NCBI GenBank assembly: GCA_037975125.1
Contig: CM075853.1
Location: forward strand, 95,474,043 to 95,538,042
Direction of reading: 5' to 3'
From: Latrodectus hesperus
Taxonomy: Eukaryota > Arthropoda > Arachnida > Araneae > Theridiidae
Length of the DNA: 64,000 bases
The notes beneath the pieces are model-generated. The model searched no databases. It worked only from the letters and a program-made list of their open reading frames with translations, and was not told where the DNA came from. Below are positions 17,073 to 33,600 of the stretch, in pieces (positions within the stretch are counted from its first letter, which is position 1; every line of letters starts with the position of its first letter). Position numbers and translations under genes: made by a program.

Positions 17073-18470
17073 TACACTGCTCAAAACAATTAAAGGATAT
17101 TGTAAGTTTTACATAAAATAAAGATATAAACGAATTTTTTTTTGCTGAAAATGGAAGAAGAGAATCACAAATGAAAAATTTTCTGATTTTCAAACTGTGG
17201 AGTATGCTAATTTTAAATTCGACGTCAAAAACGTAACTTCAGCGGCAGTGAATGAAATTTGACTTTCATTTGAATAAAAGACAATGGATACAAGGATGAT
17301 CGGTATTCAGTGACTGCTTTGTTTCGATGAGTACGATGTCTCAGCGAAGTCATTTAACCGATTCAGAAGCTTGGAGAGTTGTTGGTAGGTTAGAAGGGGG
17401 CCAAACTCAAGCCGGAGTATCGCAAGCCATTGGAGTGTTACAAAATGTGATTTCCAGGATCTGGAACCGTTTTTTGGAGACTGGAAGTGCAGGCCGAAGA
17501 CCAAGGCAAGGTCGTAGACGGGCAACAACGTTCAATGAAGATCGTTATTTAGTGTTAACGGCTCGGAGACACCGAAATATGAACGCAACTCTTCTCCAAC
17601 AACACTACCGCTCGGCTACTGACACCATGGTTTCAACTCAGGTTGTCCGAAACCGGCTCCATTGTGTAGGTTTGTATGCTCGCCGACCGATGGTATATGT
17701 TAAACTAACATCAAGGCATCGTCGCGACTGCAGGGAGTGGGCAACAGAGCATGTGAACTGGAGGAGAAATGTTTTTTTCTGACGAGTCCCGTTTTTCTTC
17801 TCATTCTGATAATAGGCCTATTTTCATCTGGAGGGATCGTGGCAGTATGAATAATCCAGCGTTCGTGCTCAAAAGTGTCAGATTTGGCGGTGGGCGAGTG
17901 TTGGTGTATGGTGGCATCTCCATTGACTGGCGCACAGACCCTTATATCATTCGAGATGGACCTCTGACTGGTCGCGGATATAGGGATGAGATCCTCAGAC
18001 CTACTGTAGTCCCTTACGCTGCAGCAATTGGAGATGACTTTATTTTAAAGGACGATAACTGCAAGCCACATCGTGCCATCCAGTGAAAGATTTCCTTTTC
18101 AAAGAAGGAATCGTACGAATGGAATGGCCAGCGTGTTCTCCAGACATAAATCCAATAGAGCACGTTTGGGACGCTCTAGGAAGACAAATTGCTGTCCACC
18201 AACCACCCTCACAAACTCTCCAAGAACTGGAAAGAACTCTTCTGGAAGAGTGGGGCAGAATACCCCGTCTCGTGATTAATAGCCTCATTAACTCCATGAC
18301 TCAAAGGTGTTCAACGTTGCTGGCCATCCGTGGAAACCATACCCCTTACTGAATATGACTTCCTTTGAAGACAACACCTTTTCTTATTCGTTTTTCTTCA
18401 TAAGCACAAATTGTGTTTTTTATCTTTTGTACACAAATGCGCAATAAAATGCATTTTTTTCTACCAAACA
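17073..18470 (+). mobile_element. Tc1-family DNA transposon, 3' end not resolved
   Basis: A left end is visible: a TA dinucleotide (17073-17074) followed by 'cactgctcaaaacaattaaa', which has the look of a Tc1-type terminal inverted repeat and adjoins a 250 bp leader before the transposase. I could not find its inverted partner after the transposase, where the sequence runs through 'cttcctttgaagacaacacc' and on to a short (TA)n tract at 18559. The right end is therefore either truncated or diverged, and the boundary at 18470 is an estimate. Confidence 0.7.
17327..18352 (+). pseudogene. Tc1-like transposase (DD34E), two frameshifts
   Basis: Encodes a cut-and-paste transposase that would bind its own inverted repeats and insert at TA. 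The first segment (17327 to about 17770) carries the paired helix-turn-helix DNA-binding region: first HTH at residues 10-45, then a basic GRRPRQGRRR linker resembling a GRPR/AT-hook motif, then a second HTH. The catalytic domain continues in a second frame with FSDES (first Asp, codon 17781-17783) and KDDNCKPHRA (second Asp, codon 18054-18056). It ends in a third frame with SPDINPIEHVWD (Glu, codon 18158-18160). The spacing of the last two fits DD34E, and the C-terminus ends naturally at 18352. Frame is lost by one extra T in a T7 run (17772-17778) and by a one-base loss between about 18075 and 18086, where a TGA interrupts. All catalytic residues survive, so inactivation is recent or partly due to sequencing error. 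Confidence 0.9.
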
Positions 18471-18555
18471 TGTGTACTTTATTCTCATATAACCTACTAC
18501 GTCTGTCGACCACGTATCAATCAGCTAAAAAGTTTCCAAGCCACAAGATCCACCT

Positions 18556-18558
<3 letters not shown>

Positions 18559-18589
<31 letters not shown>
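18559..18589. repeat. Short (TA)n tract
   Basis: About 15 AT dinucleotides just beyond the Tc1-like transposon. TA-rich DNA is also the preferred Tc1 target. Confidence 0.9.
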
Positions 18590-18593
<4 letters not shown>

Positions 18594-20649
18594 ACATTAC
18601 CAAATGATTTCTTAATAATAAAAGAAAGGAACATTTATGTGTTTCTTAGCAATATGAAAACATATATTTAACAAAATGTGCAGCGCAAAAATTATTAAAT
18701 GATTTTTTAGTTATATATGGAATTAATTTTCGAAAAGTTTGAGATGCGCTTTCCTTATGTTTACCGATACTGAAGAGTACATGCGACCTATAATTGTAGC
18801 AAAAACAAATCCTGGTTTAATTTAAGCATTATAAATTTGATTTTTATCTCCTGTTTATGAATTGAACAATTTATAAATAGATCTGAATTATTTTTTAGAA
18901 ATCTCTCTCCTGAATTTCTATGTTAATTAATTTTATTTAGTATGTATATTTTTTCAGAAATATTTCAGTTTGAAGTATTTTTTATTAAGAATTTTGTAGA
19001 ATAAAATGTAATAAATAGCATTGAAAACCATTCTTGTTTGGTTTACTTGTCGGTCTGTTATAACTTTTTGTATGAGAGTGATAATTAATTCAGAATATAC
19101 AGTTTAAAGTTGAATTTTTAGTTCGGAAAATAAATTTAAAGTACCTAGGACAGGATATTTGTCAAGTCTAACCAATTACAAACATATATGTCCTAGATAT
19201 AGTCTGATCCATGAATAGTGAAATTGAAGGTCAGAATATCAGCATTTGAGCTGACGCATGAACTGAAAACTCATTCTGATATTTTTTTTTATCTTTAAAG
19301 ATAAAATTTACAATTTTTAGATAGTATAAGGCATTTAAAAATAAACAAAAATTACATGATATATGGAGATCATTAAAAGTTATCCAACACTTCTTTTAAT
19401 TATAATATTTTTTCCTGACAGTAATTATTTTCTTTAAAAAAAGAACTTTAATTACACACGCCTTGCACTTAATTTATTATACTTCTGAAAAAATGTACTC
19501 ATATTAGATCTATTAACTACATGCATACCGTTTTCCCAGAGGTTTAAGTCTATTTTTTTTCTTCGTCAACCAGTTTTAGTGATTATAAAAATCAAGAAAA
19601 GAGCAAGCATTTATTGAATTTTTTTCTACTTTATTCATATTAAATCCAAGTTTATGCTCAAAATTGTACAAATCTGATAATTGTGGGTAATACTTTTGGA
19701 AATTTTACCGAATTACGTTGTTTCTTCGTAAATTGTCAATTCCTCCTCAATGCATTAACCTAATTCATTTGGTGGAATTTCTTATTTTGCCCACGTTTTA
19801 GACATTATTAGAGAACAATAAAATTTCTAATTCACATTATGTGTTTTTCCTTAGATTAAGAACAGAAAATTAAAGCATTAATTAGTTATTGCCCTTTTTT
19901 CGCATTATTTTATAGCTGTTTTATAGAGATTCATTCCGATGATATATTGAAAGTTACGAATTATTTTTTGAGTAAAATCTTGTATTTATTCTTAAAATAT
20001 ATGTCTTCTTTTTATATAATAAGAAATATATGAAATGAAGGAACTTATAGCAAACATGCACGATGACCTGTTTTCATTTATTCAAGTTTTATGAAACATC
20101 TTACCTCATTAATATTTTTTTTAATTTTCCAGTGTCAATAATTTTTAGATAAAAAAAGTAATTTTACGGATGATTCTAAGATAAAGGTTAACTTCTTATC
20201 AACTTAACTCTTGTGGAGAGATTGTGAAAAATTTTTAATTTGGCGAAATTTCATCATAAAATTGCGTACGTTTGAGAACATCTGTTTAATGTGATAGAGA
20301 TGTCCTTAACCTTCTAAGTTTTTCAAACTTTTTATTATTCAAAATACTCTTCAAAAATTTCTAAATTTTAAAAACTGAGAAAATAAAAAAATCTTAAGTC
20401 TTGTGCTTTGATTTAAAAACTAATATTTAAACAGATAATATCTTACAATAAATATTGGAACAGTAGAACTTATAAATAAAAATATTTTAGGAAAACACTT
20501 GGAATTTAAATCTTTTTTTTATCAGATTTAATGTGTTAGAGTCTGAAGATATTATTTACCAAATTATAAATTAGTTTATTAAGTTTATTTTAGAGAAACG
20601 TTTTCTTTTTTGTGTGCTATTTCAATCATGTATTCAATTAAAGGTCATT
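18590..20649. other. AT-rich non-coding stretch
   Basis: No gene, terminal repeats or tRNA-like units recognised. Homopolymer T and A runs are common. Confidence 0.55.
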
Positions 20650-22080
20650 CAATCAATTAATGAAAATGGTTGAAAAATTGGTAAAATCATGCATTACATA
20701 ATGCGTTTGTCTCAAGGTTGTCCTAAAAGTCTAATTATAATTTATCAATAAAGATTTTCATTAAAAATAAAAATTCAATGATTGTTGTAGGAAGTTGGAT
20801 GATTTCAATGTTTAAAAGATTGCTAAAATATTGCATTATTCATTGAATTTGCAATCAAATTTAGTCCAGAAAATAATTTTTTAAGAAATATATTCATTAA
20901 GCATATTTGTTTCATAAATTTTAATAATTGAAAAAGTGCTAAGAGTATCATTCAGTGTATTTATATTAGGGTTTATCAAAAAAGCTAAGAACAACTAATC
21001 AAGAAAGATAAAGATTTTCATTGAAAATACTGGTACAATGATTTCAACGATTGAAACTTTGCTATGCAATATTGTATTATTCAATACATTTACAAAAGGA
21101 TTGATCCAAAAGCTTAAAAGCAACTCTTTTGCAAGGTATTCATAAAATATATTGATTAAATGATTACTAAATGAAATTCACTGGTTTTAACTATTGAAAC
21201 CTTTGCGAAAACATAGAGTAATTTAATGCATTAGTTTTAAGGTCAAAGCAATTTATAAAGAAAGATATCTACCATATTAATAAATCTTAGAGGCTCAGTC
21301 ACTGGATGTATTACAAAAAATAATATTTTATTACGTACATTTGTATCCAGGTTAGTCTAGAAGGCAGGGAATATTTTATTAAGAACTATATTGACCAAGA
21401 ATATTGACTCAATAAATTTTAAATGAATGAAGTTTATATCTGTACTATTTACAGTAGTTATATCAGGGTTAAATAAGAAACATAGAAATGATACCTAAAG
21501 AAAGTTTTTTTATTGAACTTATTGATTCAGTGATTTCAGTTGTTGAAAGATAGCAAAAATTATAATTTTATACTATGAATTCACATCAGAAAAGATCTGG
21601 AAGCTTCAAATGAAACTAATCAGAAAAACATTCATTAAATATATTAGTTTAAAGATTGTTCAAAAATGTTCAAGGATTAAAAAGTGCTAAAATATTTCAT
21701 TATTTAGTACCGTTGAATCAGGGTTGATCAAAAAGTATTAAAAATACTTTTAAAGGAAGATATTAAATATTTAATGGCGTTCAATGATTTCACTTGTGTA
21801 AACTATTATTAAATATATTGCTCAAATGTTTGTTCAAAGTGATTTAGTCCTTCAAGAGACTGGAAGTTTAATAAAATTTGGGCATTTTTAAATGCATTTG
21901 GATCAGGATTGTACTATAAATATTAATAAAATCTCAGATATTTTTTAAATATACACATTTGATGAAGTAAATCGATTGAAAGTGTATTAAAAATATTGCA
22001 TTCTTTGGTAGATTTGTATTAGGGTTGGTAAAAAAATTGGGACCTAACTTATTAAGCAAAATTTTCAATGTGAAACTTTG
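20650..22080. repeat. Worn satellite-like tandem array, unit about 110-140 bp
   Basis: A diverged monomer recurs about ten or eleven times. Its anchor resembles 'atcagggttgatcaaaaag' and is seen near 20712, 20853, 20964, 21094, 21233, 21345, 21462, 21583, 21716, 21832 and 22017, giving steps of about 111-141 bp except the last, where one weak copy near 21900 intervenes. Each anchor is preceded by a 'attgcattattcattgaatt'-like piece. It is followed about 35-45 bp later by 'aagaaagatattcattaaat' and then 'tcaatgatttcaacgattga'-like text. Identity between copies is low, so the array is old. No coding capacity is evident. Confidence 0.7.
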
Positions 22081-22099
22081 ATAAATTTTTAAGAGGCCA

Positions 22100-22770
22100 A
22101 GGCAATCAATCATTCTCTCAAAATAAAGACTTACGTCAACTCCCACCCCACTCCACATTTACGCCAAGATTTTAATTCGATCTGACAGACGGCTTCTTAG
22201 CATTCTGTAACATATGGATAGGTCAATTCGAAAAATAATAACAAACGCTTGACGCAATCGCCACTCCCCACTGCTTGGGATTAACTAACAAGAGCCCAAA
22301 AATTTGATAAAGTTAATTTTCTTCCTCCATCATAATGTCTTGCTTTGTTTTAAATGGCTTATTTCTGCTTCAGAAGCCCAGGGTGTGGCCGGACAATATG
22401 TCCGTCTGTTCTTCGCAGGTGAGCCTATTCCGGTTAAATCTTTGGAGGTAATTAACTGTAAGATTTCGCCTCCTCCCTCACCAGTAAAATAAATACGATA
22501 CACACGGTGGGCAATCCGTCACTAAAACAAAGAAATCCGCGATCATACATCATTGTAAGAGCCAATCACAGAGAAGTTTCAAGAAAGCAAAACAGAGGGA
22601 GTTGAAACCCATTTATTAAGTGCTGTCTATTAATTAAACTCCTACGCTTCAGAGGGTGGTTGCAGCCGGTTGCTGTGGTAATAACTACCTGTGTGTAAAC
22701 TGGTTGTAGCTTGCCGCGGCTACCTTTATCCCCTGCCTATCCTCCGAAGAAGATTCTCAACAGTACCTTA
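22100..22770. other. GC-richer stretch containing a candidate exon
   Basis: Less AT-rich than the flanks, with a TTACGTCA half-CRE near 22131, a CCAAT box near 22561 and a GC-rich end at 22640-22745. The candidate exon at 22374-22418 lies inside it. No identifiable gene could be assembled. Confidence 0.4.
22374..22418 (+). other. Candidate 45-nt exon with consensus splice sites
   Basis: The segment is preceded by a pyrimidine-rich run ending 'atttctgcttcag' and followed by 'GTGAGC', so that acceptor and donor (CAG|GTGAGC) both match the spliceosomal consensus. Its length is a multiple of three and all three forward frames are open; one reads AQGVAGQYVRLFFA and stays open to a second possible donor, GAG|GTAATT, after 22447. 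GC content is far above the surroundings. I do not recognise the peptide. A chance match cannot be ruled out. Confidence 0.3.
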
Positions 22771-23106
22771 AGACATCGTTTTGTTAATTAATTTGAAGTA
22801 ATTTTGATGAACTACTAGGCTCAACAGGCCCCATTTTTTCTTAGAAATCAGATTCTATTCTTTGGAAAACTATATAGATTCCTGAGTTTGATTCAGTAAA
22901 AATTTTATGGATGAATTTTTAGTTAAAATTTATTTATTATTATGTTTAGTGAAATATTGTTTTGAAAATATTAATTAAAATAAAGAAAATTTAGTAAAAT
23001 AAACTGTACTTCGTATCTTTTTAACCATTAAATGCTTCTATTAATGTTATGCTAGAAATAACTAATTTCTACACGCTTTTACATAAAATAATAATAATAA
23101 TAAAAT

Positions 23107-23239
<133 letters not shown>

Positions 23240-23489
23240 GTTTATTAATTTAAAGTTACATGTTATTTAATTTCGATATTTATCCCTCTTATATAAGATA
23301 TAGTAATTTTAATATTATATAGTTCCTTTTTTAAAAGTATCTTCCCCTAAACTATATAATCATTTACAAATTATAAATTTTAGAAAAAATATAAATTATT
23401 TTAGTTTTATTAAACTATACAGTTTCATGCACTTCAATCAAAATTAAAGAATTTGAAGTAACTTAAATATCATTTTTTTGTTTGAACTA
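23240..23489. other. AT-rich spacer
   Basis: No gene or repeat recognised between the microsatellite and the SINE. Confidence 0.5.
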
Positions 23490-23500
23490 ATTGACAGCTG

Positions 23501-23786
23501 TTGTTGTTACTAATGACACTTGGACAAGCCCAGCTCGCTATGCCTTGGGTATGCGAATTTCGTTTTAATCAGAGCACCATGAAGGCGAAAGTACGACTTT
23601 GCTCAACACACATGCTATAGGTACCCGTTTATAGGGTAGGCAACCATTCACACCTCATTTATACAAGGAAAGAACAAAGACAGGATAGATAGAGAGAGAA
23701 AGTACATCCATGCCCGAACCGGGATTCGAACCCAGGACCTCCTTATAAGCAGTCAGCCACGCTGACCACTAGACAAGTTGGGCGGC
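23501..23786 (-). mobile_element. tRNA-derived SINE, family A tail, minus strand
   Basis: Read on the minus strand, the element starts with a tRNA-like head holding an A box (CTTGTCTAGTGGTCAG, 23762-23777) and a perfect palindromic B box (GGGTTCGAATCCC, 23721-23733), the internal RNA polymerase III promoter. It ends in an (AAC)n tail at 23501. It is flanked by 11 bp direct repeats with one mismatch (23490-23500 and 23787-23797), a target-site duplication. The 3' 90 bp or so match the SINE at 35807-36195 almost word for word ('ggcttgtccaagtgtcat'), while the head and body differ. Confidence 0.88.
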
Positions 23787-23797
23787 ATTGACATCTG

Positions 23798-24399
23798 TAA
23801 CTTTGTTTTACTTAGAAAATGAAATTCCTGTTGGTACATATAGCTATTTAATAATTCAAACTTATTTCCGTTTTTAATTTAGATTTTCCGTCTTATATGA
23901 GTTGTATAATTAAATTATTGATTCCCCAAAAATGTATTCAAGTAATAATATTCCATACACAAAATGTAAAATAAAACTTATGATAAACATATCTTTAATT
24001 CATAAATTTATATTATTTCAATATTTCCGATTTTTTAAAATCCTATATTTACTGAAAATATTTGAAAAAAATTATTGCAAAAACAAAGATAGTATATATT
24101 TAGAATGAACAGTTTTAAGTAAAAGGAATCATAAGCGAGAAGGAATCTTATTGTGATTGTTTCTTATTCTCTTTATAATTTCATGTTAAAAACTTTTCAC
24201 TGAAAGTTCCCAAGTTTGACATGAATTATAAAAAAAAAATTGCATGAAACTATATTCTTACTGGTGTAATTAGAATTTTTTATTGAAAAATATCACTTTT
24301 TCTTTTCGAAAACTTTTATTCTTGATTCCATCTTCGAGTTTAAAACAGAGTATTACTCATAGGTATAATAGATAATAATAGGATCACTTGTTTAAAAAT
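23798..24399. other. AT-rich spacer
   Basis: No gene recognised between the SINE and the Tc1 relic. Confidence 0.5.
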
Positions 24400-25412
24400 G
24401 AAAATTTTTTTATTTAAGGATTGAACTTCAACGCAGCTTGCATTTGACTTGAAATTGACAAATAAAGGCCTTGAACAAAGTTCAACGGAAAATGCACGCA
24501 TTCTTTTTGCAGAGTATCTCTCTAGTTTCGACAGTGTGCGTGGAGGAGAAAATGGAGCATGGAAATTTTTCTCTAAGAAACCTTCACAAAGGTTCAATGA
24601 TATTGATATTAGTAAATGTTCCACTTCGTCATCATGCTCATGGAACCTTGTTTGAATATAGCGAGACGCGTGAACAGGGGCGTTGTCTTCTTAGAATACA
24701 GGACATTGTCAAGTAAAGAGAGTCTGAAACATAGGGTGAAGATGATTTCCGTGAATGGGCTCCAGTGATTATTCTTTGGAGACAAAGAGAGGCTCTAATC
24801 CACGAGAAGATATTGCTCCCCACAACATCACAGAACCTTCTCCATATTTTACGGTTGGAACCTGGCAGTCAACATCAAATGCTTCTGGTGGTGTTCGCCA
24901 GACGAGCATACATCCAGTAGTATGGTATAATGTAAATGAGGATTCCATCAGACCATTGCAATTGTGCCCAGTTTAGGTGGTCTTGGCACCACTATTGAAT
25001 CTTCATAGCATTCCACCCAAAAACTAACGGTTTCGGAATAGCCACTCTGCCGTAAATATTCGCAGAATGCATATCTCATTGAATATTTTTCATGGATACA
25101 GGATTCAGAAAGTGAGAATTTATCTTGGACGTTATCTGCGGCATTATAATCTTCCGATTTCAGGCTATTATATTTCTTTAACACCAACCTATCACGGTCT
25201 TCCAATTTTGCCCTTTCCCCACTGTTATGCTTCATAGAAAACATCTTACCCAGGTTTGTATAGGTTGTCATAACCCTTGTCTTTGAAGCAGCCACAAGAT
25301 TTGCTGTTCTGGACACGGATACGAGGTGAGGTCTAACTATCATACCTCTTTTCACCGTGGAAAGATCGGACATAATCAAGTTTTGTTCGGAAAATAAAAT
25401 TTTTCTACGCAA
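24400..25412 (-). pseudogene. Relic of a Tc1-like transposase, second lineage
   Basis: The minus strand from 25412 downward encodes a transposase of the Tc1 superfamily in several broken frames. The N-terminal segment (25412-24948) reads DLSTVKRGMIVRPHLVSVSR then a second HTH-like part with MTTYTNLGKMFSMKHNSGER, the usual bipartite DNA-binding region. Then come a WSD remnant (first Asp near 24955), VWRTPPEAFDVDCQVPTVKY and VMLWGAIS (about 24920-24810), EDNAPVHASR with the second Asp near 24683, and IIEPL with the Glu at 24593-24595. The usual PWPxQSPDL stretch before the Glu appears deleted. The C-terminal SPPRTLSKLERY follows. Stops and indels are numerous and no terminal repeats were found. 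The protein differs clearly from the copy at 17.3 kb, so it comes from another Tc1 family and is an inactive fossil. Confidence 0.85.
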
Positions 25413-29434
<4,022 letters not shown>

Positions 29435-30571
29435 GCATTGTTTTCTCCTTATTATTTAAAGAGAAATTCGTTTTGTATTTATTAAACTCATTCTAATTTA
29501 AAATATTTTGTGCTTGTTTCCTATCAATGTCAAATGCATTCAGCAATGAATATGAAAACAGAATCCAGGGATTTGCATTTAAATTAAAATTATTTTAAGA
29601 TTCCCACAATTCAGGTTCCACACTCAGCACTTTATAAAATCAAATATTTAATCGAATAAAAAAACGTGGGTGTTCTAATCCATCTAACAGCGTCGTTCCT
29701 CGCTTTGTTGTTTATTTTTCCCGTCTCAATTCTCTATTCGTATCATTTATTCGCGGTAAATCCGATTTCACAACATTCTGTTGTTGTTTTCTTCTTGAGC
29801 TATTCATCAATTGAAATAATTTACTTTTTACCAAAAACCTTTCAGCCGCTTGAACTCCGCGGATTTATCTGTATTTTTATAATGTGTGCATTTGAATTGA
29901 AAAATGCCATTCTATCGAATTTACATTCGGACCAGACATCACGTGTCGTTTGACATATGGTCTCAGACGGTCTGGAGTAATCCATGGCAGTTTTCCTTCC
30001 CCAATGTCGAAGACTTGTCCTGCACCATTCGAAAAGGAGAGAGAAAAGGAAAAAAAAGGTGATTTATAATTTCATCCACGACAGTACAATTTTAAGACTT
30101 CGTGACTATTAAGAAAAACAAGAACCGGAATTTAGAAATCGGTTTTGTGAGATTAATGCGCGCCAACAACAGCCTGAAATCTCGGCTATTATTATGGAAG
30201 TGTGCTATTTAAGTCCAAAGCTTCGCCTACATATTGATTGCCGAGAAGTCAGCGTATTTAAAGTCTTGCTCTTATTTATTATTGCCTCCAAATTGTTTCT
30301 CCGTCTCGGAGCGATTTTCAAGAAGGTGTTAGTTAAAATTCAAGTCTTGTTAACTCAAGCCGTAATATAAGCTGTGTGAAAAAAAATTGAAACCTCATTA
30401 CACAAGGCTGTCACATGCCGATCAGATCTTTAACAATTCTTCAGTTGTGATCCGCTGTCGGCAAACCATCAACAGTCGCAGTGAAAAGGGGTTAATCACT
30501 AATTGCAAAACTTTTGTTTTAGTAAAGTGACCGCCTCCATAGAAAACGCCAGTTATTCCCTCCCTATTTTC

Positions 30572-30574
<3 letters not shown>
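29435..30574. other. Non-coding stretch, moderately GC-richer
   Basis: The part at about 29680-30520 is less AT-rich than most of the window and contains a CACGTG E-box at 29940-29945. A 95-codon hydrophobic open frame at 29666-29953 starts with GTG rather than ATG and matches no family I know. I do not call it a gene. Confidence 0.45.

Positions 30575-30643
<69 letters not shown>
30575..30643. repeat. (TA)n microsatellite
   Basis: About 34 uninterrupted TA units. Confidence 0.97.
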
Positions 30644-30646
<3 letters not shown>

Positions 30647-33600
30647 AATTTTATTTTATATATCAAATTTTATTATAATATTTAATTAAGATTTTTTACT
30701 ACACATACATTAAATTTTAAATTTCGTTATTATTTAAATATTGCTTTTTAATTACCTATAAAGTAATAATTATTTAAAATTAGTTTAGAATGTTATATTA
30801 TTTTCAAATGAAAATGCTATCATTAAAACATTAAGGAATAATTGATGGAGTTTAAGGACATTTTCAAATAATGCTTTATAAACAATTGTTTAAGGTATAT
30901 AATAAATATTTCATTATTGATTGAAAAATTTTTAATGAAAGAGAAAATTTACTATAAAGCACACACTCACACAAAGAATAGTAAAATTTGATGAAATATT
31001 TATTGATTCATATAATCTCTAATAGTTTTTATCTCTTAAATGTTTTTAGTAGATTTTTAATTCATTTTAAGTATTACATATGCATGTAATACAAAAGGGT
31101 GAAATTATATATTTATGAGAAGTTAATTTTTAATATTAATCATTTTGTATAGTTTTATAATAAATTATCTAATTTATAAGAATGCGTGAAATTAATTTAA
31201 AAATTTAATTTCCCTATTAATTGATGATAGCAAAATTTTTAATTAGTATCTCTATAAAAAAAACAGTTTCAAATGTAGACAGTTCCCTTAAATGCCATTA
31301 GCACGGCAAAGTTAGAACGATGTCATTTGATATGTTTCATTGACGGCTACGGAAATGATAGCGATGATTTGATAAAATCGATAGCCAACAAACATCTTGC
31401 TACCAAGCTGTGATAATGTAATAGATATTGATATGTGAAATACATACAAATGGACTTAAGTAACATTTTTATCTGATACGGAGTTGGATTATCTATTGAA
31501 AAGGGAATATATATGGACATGTGGGTAGAAATTAGAGGAAAATATTAAGGAGGAAGACTAATTAATATTCTTGACAGAAGTTAATTAACCTAGACTGATA
31601 AATTATTGTTTTTATGAATGTATAACTTCCTATCTGGCTAATTTTTTTCTGCAAAGAACGTAATAATTTCTTTCCCGATATTTATTTTAAGTGTTTTTCT
31701 AAGAGTACATACTATATATATATTAACTTGAAAATAACGAGATCTTAATTTGTTTCAGTTTCAAATTCGAAGTATTTCATTTTAATTCTTAAGAAATAAA
31801 TATTAATCAATTAAAATCCTTTATATCTCAGTTACCAGATACTAGATTTAATTTCATCATAAAGTATGAAAATTTTTTCCCTTTATAAGTAATTTAAGTC
31901 GCTTTGTTATCTAAATATAATGTTTATTTAGCGTTCATGTTTTTGAATACGATGTGATTCATTACTTATATGCAAAGTACGACTCTCACACTATACAGTT
32001 TATAAGATTTGATGATTATTTTGATTTTAAAACTCTCTCTGTGCTTTGATTAAACATATAATATAATTTTTGCTAAATTTTTAGCTTATTCACGTTCACA
32101 CCTATTTTTTAAATCATATTTTGGAGCACAATTTTATAATACTTCATGTTAAATCGAGAATAATGTACTGGAAACCTGGATTTTATTTCTGGGCTCTTTA
32201 ATTCAGTACATTTGAGTAATGTAAATTGTTCCATATTTCTACGTTTTTCTTATTTTTACTTTATGCATTTTTTAATTTTTATCTTACTCACTATTTTTAT
32301 TTTTACATTTTTCTTATTTCTTTATTTCCTTCATTTCTAGCTATACTTTACGTTATGCTTTGTTTTATATAAATTTAAATTTTAATGCATTCTATCAATT
32401 TAAATTAATATTTTAATATTTTTTATTAATTTTCTTATATTATTTTATTTAATAAATTATTTTTCTTGCTGTTTATATCCAATCCGAAAATGCAACTAAT
32501 AACCTGATTCATACTCGCGAACAGTTTCATGAGAAAATTGCTTGTGTACTATTTAATCCATATGCAAGGAGTGTTATGGTACTAAGTGTTCAAGTAGTAA
32601 AGCCTTCATTTGAGTAAAATAAGTAATTTGTTGTATCATATTTTTCGTACGCGACAAAGACATATTTTCCTGTGCGCTACAACTTAAGGTTTAAAATTTG
32701 TGTAAAAGAAGTACACGAACCCTAAGAAGTGAAGTTATCCCTTAAATACTTTCTGAGAATTAGCCTTTCTTAAAATAACCATATGTAGCAAGTGTTATAT
32801 GCCACGTTTATTCTATGCAAGTTATTTCTCGCAAAACAATGGTAGAAATTTTGCTTTGGATAGTCTAAGAAATACTGGATCACTAATAACAAACACATTT
32901 AATAGCGGTAAAAAAAATTGGTAAAAGTAGCAAGATGTTTTCATGCCAGAAAAATAGCTAGTATGGTATCGAAATTTGTGGAAGATTATTGAGCTGAGAA
33001 AATTTATACAGTTAGGCATTAAGGAGAAATAGTAAATAAAAAATCAGGTAGGATAGTAAAAATTTAGGTAGGAATAAAAATTTAAATCGGATTATTGCAG
33101 TACATTTCTAGTTGTCTATTTTTATAAATCGAAGTCGCTAAACATAATTAACTTCCTCAAACCATGGATTTCAACCACTGTCAAGTGACGATGGAAACAG
33201 CTGTTAGCATCTATCAAGCGAAGGGACATTTGACTTGTCGAAACTTTAAATGTGAACGGGGCCTCTAATCATGGTGATTTTTAATTGGATTCGGTATTGA
33301 ACCAGCTATCACCTGAACACGACAGCATTCGTTTTTCCACCAGGTGAATGAGGCCCATGACAGTTAAAAATAACACAGTACAATGAATTTATTTTCTATT
33401 AAAATTGTGCTTGAAATAATGATGCTGATACTTTTTTTGATAGCATTCCAGTAATTCAATAGAAAAGGTGTCTCCGTTGGGATTGGAAGATGACGGAATA
33501 GATCTTGACCACCTCAAATATTGAGTCGATGCATTATATTCATTTATGGATAATGTTTTGCTATAGATATAATGAGGATATTCCGAAATATTAATTATAG

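Noticed and set aside
29666..29953. 95-codon hydrophobic open frame, possible membrane protein
   Set aside because: Starts with GTG, has no family resemblance, no splice signals or neighbouring exons, and hydrophobic residues are expected from T-rich codons.
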